A stretch of 64,000 nucleotides of DNA, taken from NCBI GenBank assembly GCA_025677825.1, contig JAIXMO010000026.1, positions 62,001 through 126,000 on the forward strand. The letters are read 5' to 3'. Source of the stretch: Helicostylum pulchrum. Its lineage: Eukaryota > Mucoromycota > Mucoromycetes > Mucorales > Mucoraceae. The position numbers were made by a program, and so were the translations under genes. The notes under the pieces are model-generated. The model searched no databases and was not told the DNA's origin. It saw nothing but the letters and a program-made list of their open reading frames with translations. Below, piece by piece: positions 58,520 to 64,000 of the stretch; the first letter of the stretch is position 1, and each line of letters starts with the position of its first letter.

Positions 58520-58960
58520 TACATAAAATGATTAAATAGATTACAAGTGACCACCCATTTTATCAGTCCAAAATGTATTATTTTTTTAGAATAGATAAAT
58601 CACTTTTCTTCCTCTTTACTTTACAATGCATTCCAGTAAGTATTTTTTTTAGATGTGCACTTCATTCGAGGGAGCTTATATCTTAAGTATTCATTTATTA
58701 TTCTTAGTATTTTTGTTTTCTTCATGTCCGTACAAAAGGACACGGTTTTCCCTAAAGCAACTTCCAGACATAAGCTAGTACAAAGCCATGAAATCCACTT
58801 AACTATTATGAGTTTTTATTACAAAGGTACCTACACCCCCAAAAAATGACATTCTTAGAGAAACTGGTATTCGTAAAAGGCACGTACGTGAAAAGTGATC
58901 TGTCACCCTATTTTTTTTTTACTGAGCGTGTAAATAGAACGTGTACCAAGAATTTCCACT
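58520..58960 (+). repeat. Dispersed repeat, copy C
   Basis: It is the longest copy. The left block is ATAAAATGATTAAATAGATT followed by CCCATTTTATCA. The middle has TGTCCGTACAAAAGGACACG. The right block is GTGAAAAGTGATCTGTCACC then GAGCGTGTAAATAGAACGTG and TACCAAGAATTT. It stands directly upstream of the expanded-family pseudogene. Confidence 0.65.
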
Positions 58961-59009
58961 TTTTTTTTCTGTTCTTCCTCTTTCAGCCAAATGTCTTAGT
59001 ACTTTCAAA

Positions 59010-59956
59010 AAACAGTACATACATATTGGAATTTTGAAGAAGCTTTAAATGATATAAACAAAATAAAGAAGTTTAAGTCCAATCAAAAGGCAGCAGACTC
59101 ATTGCGTTCTGAATTAGATGGTTTCCATAATGAGACAGCAAATGAATGGAAGCGACAATGGGAGGTAAGCAACAATCGCGACAGTATCATACCACATAAA
59201 GGCTAATTATATTGATAGAGAACGAAGGAGTTATATCTTAACCAAAACCTTCCAGAAACCAATAACAGGTAGGTTCTTTTCTATAGTATAAATCTTGAAA
59301 GCGCACCATTGCTTTACATTTATAGTTCTGCTTCGGGATCGTTGGCCAATAATGGCGAAACTAACACCACAAACTTTACCATTACCAATAACACTGTCCC
59401 CAGCACAAGCGATGAATCCACCGTCCAACCAACACAATGTCTTGTTGTATACAAAGGATACGTTATTAATCCTACTGTATATGATGAAAACAGTATAGGA
59501 GATAATGATGGTGCCAACGGGTATCTTAAAAAGTTCAATCAATTCCAAAAAGTGGCTGCGGCCAAGTCATCCTCCTCCGATTTCTCTGTTGAATCAAACA
59601 TACAACATATCATGGCTCTAAACAATACTTTACTCGTAAAACCTGATTAAGCATGTGATGATTTAAAGGATATACTTTCAGAGCAAGAGCTCACCAATTT
59701 GTCAAGTTACTTTAAAATCAATGATGAACTACTAGATGCTACTTTAGAAAGACAATCGAAAACAATAATTGTAGATTACATGCTTGCCAAATTCAATAGT
59801 AGACAATCAACCAATTTACTTACTGAATTTCGAGACAGTGTCACTGACGATATCGTAATAATAAGGGGAACTCTTGATACACCGTCTATCCACACCATCA
59901 ATTCAAAAAAGTGTTACTTTTTCTTGCACTCACTCAGCTTGGTTTCATTTGCATAA
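59010..59956 (+). pseudogene. Lineage-specific expanded-family protein, broken 5' part
   Basis: The plus strand encodes NFEEALNDINKIKKFKSNQK, then DSLRSELDGFHNETANEWKR up to a GTAAGC donor at 59165. An exon RTKELYLNQNLPETNN follows (59219-59269) with donor GTAGGT, then a long exon from 59327 (SASGSLANNGETNTTNFTIT and onward). This exon has an in-frame TAA at 59648-59650, after which the same frame continues open (ACDDLKDILSEQELTNLSSY, LATLERQSKTIIVDYML-like, LLTEFRDSVTDDIVIIRG) to 59956. From memory the pattern E.C/DGF...L.NEWK and the ..IVRGE/IIRG end match an uncharacterised family present in many copies in Mucorales. The premature stop and missing start mark it as broken. Function of the family is unknown. 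Confidence 0.55.
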
Positions 59957-59999
59957 AAAAGGAATCTTGAATCAAGTTGGAAAAACAGGATTCCCACAT

Positions 60000-60300
60000 G
60001 TATAATAAAAATGATTAATTAACGCATAAATACGAGTATATGACGCAAAATAATAGTATAACTATGTCATGATGAATAAATAGACCTATTTTATCATGTT
60101 TGAAAGGAGTTTTTTACTTTCCTTTTTTTCTTACATGTACATTTTTGTTTTTGGGGTTTTATTTTATTTTACGTTAGTACAAACCTATATGATTCTTCTT
60201 AGATTAATGGTCATCCGTAAAGGTAAGTGAAAAGTAATATGAAACACTTGTTAATCGATCGTGTAAATCGACCGTGTATCAAAGTAGCCACAGTAGTACA
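60000..60300 (+). repeat. Dispersed repeat, copy D
   Basis: The left block is ATAAAAATGATTAATTAACG, followed by CCTATTTTATCATG. The right block is AGTGAAAAGTAATATGAAAC then ATCGTGTAAATCGACCGTGT. It lies between two coding-like remnants that read in the same direction, so it may have inserted into the pseudogene. Confidence 0.6.
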
Positions 60301-60309
60301 AGAAAATAG

Positions 60310-60690
60310 TCCTGTGAAGTGAAAGATATCTCACGATATACATAAGAGCCTGATTGACTTGATAAGGATTGCACATATGTCAAAAAAATCTGTTGACCAA
60401 AATATGTACGAAGGTGTTCTTGGTATTCACACAGTTGGATTTCAAGCAACTGTATATATTACATCGTTGGTGAATTCAGGATTTTATGTGATGCTAGAGA
60501 TATACTCACCCAATTAAGGCCATTTTTATCAATTATTGAGGTTCTTCTCCCGATAAAGTCCGTATACAATAATACTTGCAAAAAAAAACGACAATGAAAC
60601 GGCGTTCGTATTAAAGATTCGTGCTGCTTTATGTGCCGAAGCTGTAACTGACCTTGTCATTCATAAATTAATTATGAACCGTGCAATATT
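60310..60690 (+). pseudogene. Broken 3' part of the same expanded-family gene (probable)
   Basis: The plus strand reads KISHDIHKSLIDLIRIAHMS, then VDQNMYEGVLGIHTVGFQAT, then VYITSLVNSGFYVMLEIYSP, and ends at TAA near 60514-60516. Further on it reads DNETAFVLKIRAALCAEAVT. The pattern GV.GI..VG....VY...L...G.Y.M.E is what I remember from the C-terminal region of the Mucorales family called at 59010-59956. Stops and frame changes show it is not intact. Assignment to the same original gene is inference. Confidence 0.5.
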
Positions 60691-61123
60691 CATCCATCAT
60701 TATATCCATCCGTTTTTTTTCTTATTATCGTTACCAACAGTTTTAACTATATATTTAACAAATTTAATAAATCGCGTATAGTTATCATACCTACGATTTT
60801 TACATTTTTAGCGTATCATGATCTTTGTTTTATCCGAAATAATAGAAACCTAACTACGTGATTATCACTCTAATAATACTGAAACTAACGCGAAACCTTC
60901 AAAATTATTTTCATTAATATTATCTCGCTCAATTAAATGAAGATTTGTCAATTTGAGCTTCTTGGCTGCACACGTATCTTGAGATTTTCGATTTAAAGAT
61001 TACTTTTCGGTATTTCCCGAAATAGATTAAATTCAAATTCCGTTGCGCCTGTGCTTGTGCTTGCTTTATTTCTAAATATTTTTTCGCACTTTTCTTTTCT
61101 TTTTCTCGACGTCATAATATAAA
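60691..61123. other. Intergenic, upstream of the second PH gene
   Basis: AT-rich; no ORF. A CT/T-rich stretch (CTTTTCTTTTCTTTTTCTCG) directly precedes the ATG at 61124 and is a likely leader. Confidence 0.4.
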
Positions 61124-64000
61124 ATGGAAGAAAACAAGTTTTGGCACCGTAAACAGTGCTCGAATAGAGTATTTATTGGCCCTTGGGACATAAAGGCTCC
61201 TCCTCCGCCCCCGGAACATTTTGTAGCAAACGATTCAGTAAGTATTCATTCCAACGAATCCACCTCAAGCTTAAAGTTGCTTAAAAGGTAAAAAAAAATA
61301 AAAACTTGTCAAAAGAGTATATCTAATATGAATTATAGTAATAGCGATTCCTCAGTAAAGTCTAGTATTAACCGAAAGGATAGTATGGCTACTTCAGACG
61401 AAACTAGTTTTGTCACTGCGCGATCCGGTACAACCAATTCTACGACGTATAATAGCGTGGGTTCTACGCCTCAATTTTTAGAACAAATAGCCAACCAAGA
61501 CAATGACGACGACGAAATTGATTATCAATTTCTAGCTGATGCAAATACAACCGGATCTGACTTTTTATCCACTAGTCCTGAAGAGAACTATGGCAGTATG
61601 GATAATCATAATGACACCGAATCGATCGAAACGATTAGACCCGCTCAAGGAAAATTACCTGTGATAAATAAAGGTGTCACTACTACCGCCTTATCCGCTG
61701 CCGACATTAATACTAGTACCAAAAAAAGAAAAAAGCGATTGCATAAACATAAGAAGCCATTACTATGGAAGAAGGCTGGATCAGTTTTCATCTCAAGGTT
61801 ACCTAATGAGGTTACACCAGACGAACCTGTCTCAATCCCGACTGGCAAACCGTTAAAACGAGAACCTATGTTATGCATGCGTTCTGTAGGTGATTGTATC
61901 AGTTCTGAGCCGTCACGATATAAAGCCTCTAAAGAAGCGCGGTTTGATCTATTAACCCAAAGCTGGAAACAAGTAGAATTAGTTTTAACTGATACTCATC
62001 TATCTACATACGCTTATTCTGTAAGTACTTAATTATATTCGTATTTCTGTACGCAGTATATGTCTAACTGTATAATATATAGTCTATATTCTGGCCTAAA
62101 CAAAAATTAGAGCATCGTATATATTTACAAGGATCTAAGAAACAAAAAAATCTAGAATTGTACTTGCTGTCGTCATTAGATTACTCGTTCTGCTTACGAT
62201 ATTTATCAACTGCACACAGTAGGATACCAATGACGGTAACAATGACATTTAAAGCTAGATCTTTTATAAAATGTCAGGAATGGTATATGCAGTTATACGA
62301 TATACTGCCAGCCGAATGTAAACGTATTTGTCCTAAATGGTGTGAGGTATATATACCTATGCTTGACATATCTGTCAATTTACCTTTATCGCATATCAAA
62401 CACAGTTACGACGTGACAATGGAAGATGTAAAAGAAGCTGTCTTGACCGTTCTGGAAGAGGATGCTTTAAACGAAAAGATGGAAAAGTTGGCTGAAATAG
62501 ACAACTTGGGATTATGCTGGGCTACCAAGGATAGAGCCGAATGGATATATTGGGTACATTCTTCTTCAGACCCTACCCAACGTATTGACTGGGCACTTTG
62601 TCCTCAAAGTATTGAAGAGACACATCGACTAGAATTGAGAACTATTCAACATACACCCCACGAAATAATTTTAAAAGAAAATTTTACGTTAAAAGAACCT
62701 CCTCCAGTCGAAGGATTCTTGATATTCGCAACAAATTTATTAGGCCGTACATCTAAAGCGTACAACAGCAAGATGAATTATTTCGCTTCATTTGATCAGT
62801 TTTTATTTTATACAAATTCAACAAAAGTATCAGAACCAGATATTTCTTGCGTTTTAGATGAAGATATGATGCCAAAGAATATTCGACCCAAACCTTTTGT
62901 GTCTGCTATTTCACCCTACGCAGAGTCCTCTAATGAACGAACCAGGCTTGATGAAATCATACGTCGTATGAGATTAATGACGGAAGCAAAAGGCATGATT
63001 GATCTTACCGAGGTTTCTTACGTACGAAGAACGTTTAGTAACGACCTTGATAACGAACAAGATAATAACAATCCTAGCCAAATCAGCTTTGGAAGTGCGT
63101 CGCCTATGCTACCGGTATCAGGGCAGAGACAATCCAGTAGTAGCTTTTTTCGTCTAAAGCCTCGTCGTAATACGCCTTGCTTAGAATTAGTTATGGAAAA
63201 TGGATTACAGATTAAGTTTCAGGCAAGTTTTAATCAAGCTTTTTTTTTTTCAGAGAAGAAAACAATCGTGTACTAACATATTTATAGGCTCATTCCGGTG
63301 AAACTTGTGATTTATGGGTGAATTATTTGGCTCAAATTATTGTTTACTATAAAGCTCTAAAAGAAGCGGATAAAGATGCACATACGCGCGATACATCTGT
63401 GTACAACAGCACAACAAAAGTATCAGAAAATACTTTGATCACAGATAATAATCAGATCGACACGCAAAATGGATGTGTACATAAAAAAGAGGAAAGTATG
63501 GTAGATACCCGCATATGGAGCTACTGTCTTTATGAACAATGTCGTGATATTGCGGTAAGTAAACAAAACAGTGACAAAACAATGGTGTCATTATTTACTA
63601 AACATGCCATTAGAAAGCGGGAATTTTATATTATAAACCTCCTAATCGAGGATCCTACTCTCAAAAGATGTTTATCTTGACAGCTAGCGGATGGATATTA
63701 TTTTATGATGTAATTGATCGTTCGACTAAAAAAAAAACTAGTAATCACGCTCAAAAAGGAACGATCGATATTGCTGGATGTTACTTTTATTCTGGAGTAG
63801 ATGACGGTAAAATGAAAAAGGGATCAAATCAAGATAATTTATGGAAAAAATCAACTCGCATTTATGCTAGTGGTTTAACCACAGACGATGATACTGTTTC
63901 TTGTGTCTTTTCGGTTTGGAAACCCAAATTGCGTCAATACTTTAGTCCCAAAAGACAAAGGCTTCGTGTATACCGTCAAGATCAAAGGCTAAATCCTACC
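61124..64000 (+). CDS. PH-domain protein of the Spo71/Mug56 type, copy 2 (3' end outside window)
   Basis: Exons 61124-61287, 61339-62020, 62083-63222, 63288-63554 and 63614 to the window end give at least 880 residues, still open. The N-terminus is disordered and acidic. The middle has FDLLTQSWKQVELVLTDTHL, VTMTFKARSFIKCQEWYMQL, IPMLDISVNLPLSHIKHSYD, LGLCWATKDRAEWIYWV, and a PH-like module starting PPPVEGFLIFATNLLGRTSK. A third PH-like module, GILYYKPPNRGSYSQKMFIL, runs into the window edge. The order parallels the gene at 49.4-51.8 kb (LPLSHIK versus IKFPVPN; IDWALCPQ versus IDWAIKPK). The intron after 63222 has a GC donor (CAG then GCAAGT). Yeast Spo71 binds lipid and acts in prospore membrane growth; the role here is inferred. 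Confidence 0.78.

Overview
The window is nuclear DNA of a filamentous fungus, most likely an early-diverging Mucoromycota species and probably a member of the Mucorales. The evidence is AT-rich intergenic DNA, many short GT-AG introns of about 50-120 bases with CTAAC/CTAAT-type branch sites, dense T and A tracts, glutamine-rich regulators, and fungus-specific proteins (Kch1, a ChAPs exomer adaptor, a tricalbin, a Spo71-like PH protein). Remnants of a Fanzor-like (TnpB-related) family and of a lineage-specific expanded family also fit Mucorales. There is no operon logic. About 23 probably functional protein genes alternate on both strands.

Layout. 1-8.5 kb: the 3' part of an aldehyde dehydrogenase gene, a Mo25/Hym1 scaffold, a GYF-domain protein and the SMC5/6 subunit Nse4. 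8.5-14 kb: an accessory island with a degenerate repeat field, tRNA-Glu(CTC), one copy of a dispersed repeat, a decayed Fanzor-like gene and an unrecognised gene. 14-20 kb: a glycolipid transfer protein and a BRWD/PHIP-type WD40-bromodomain protein. 20-22.4 kb: mostly gene-poor, with a previously unmarked pseudogene of an Arp4-type actin-related protein. 22.4-31 kb: a class 3 lipase, a Cys-rich single-pass membrane protein, Kch1 and an acid lipase/sterol esterase. 30.8-31.8 kb: a second Fanzor-like remnant, abutting the promoter of a Bch1/Bud7 gene. 31.8-41.2 kb: Bch1/Bud7, lariat debranching enzyme Dbr1 and a tricalbin with six C2-like regions. 41.2-44.1 kb: gene-poor. 44.1-58.1 kb: a Vip1-like RRM protein, a C2H2 regulator, a small coiled-coil protein, a cold-shock-domain protein, a Spo71-like PH protein, the Pol I/III subunit AC40, DAHP synthase, the eRF1 methyltransferase Mtq2 and a small unknown. 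58.1-61.1 kb: a second accessory island with two copies of the dispersed repeat and a broken gene of an expanded family. 61.1-64 kb: a second Spo71-like PH gene that runs off the window.

Themes. Several genes serve membrane traffic and lipid handling (exomer adaptor, tricalbin, GLTP, two lipases, GYF protein, PH proteins), but they are ordinary neighbours rather than a cluster. The most notable material is in the accessory parts: two decayed Fanzor-like copies, four same-orientation copies of an undescribed dispersed repeat, an Arp4 pseudogene with introns still in place, and a broken lineage-specific gene whose two halves are separated by a repeat copy. Gene structures also carry unusual splicing signals: three candidate GC-AG introns and coding exons of 2, 6 and 9 bases. 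All exon boundaries were inferred by hand from reading frame and splice consensus and have not been tested.
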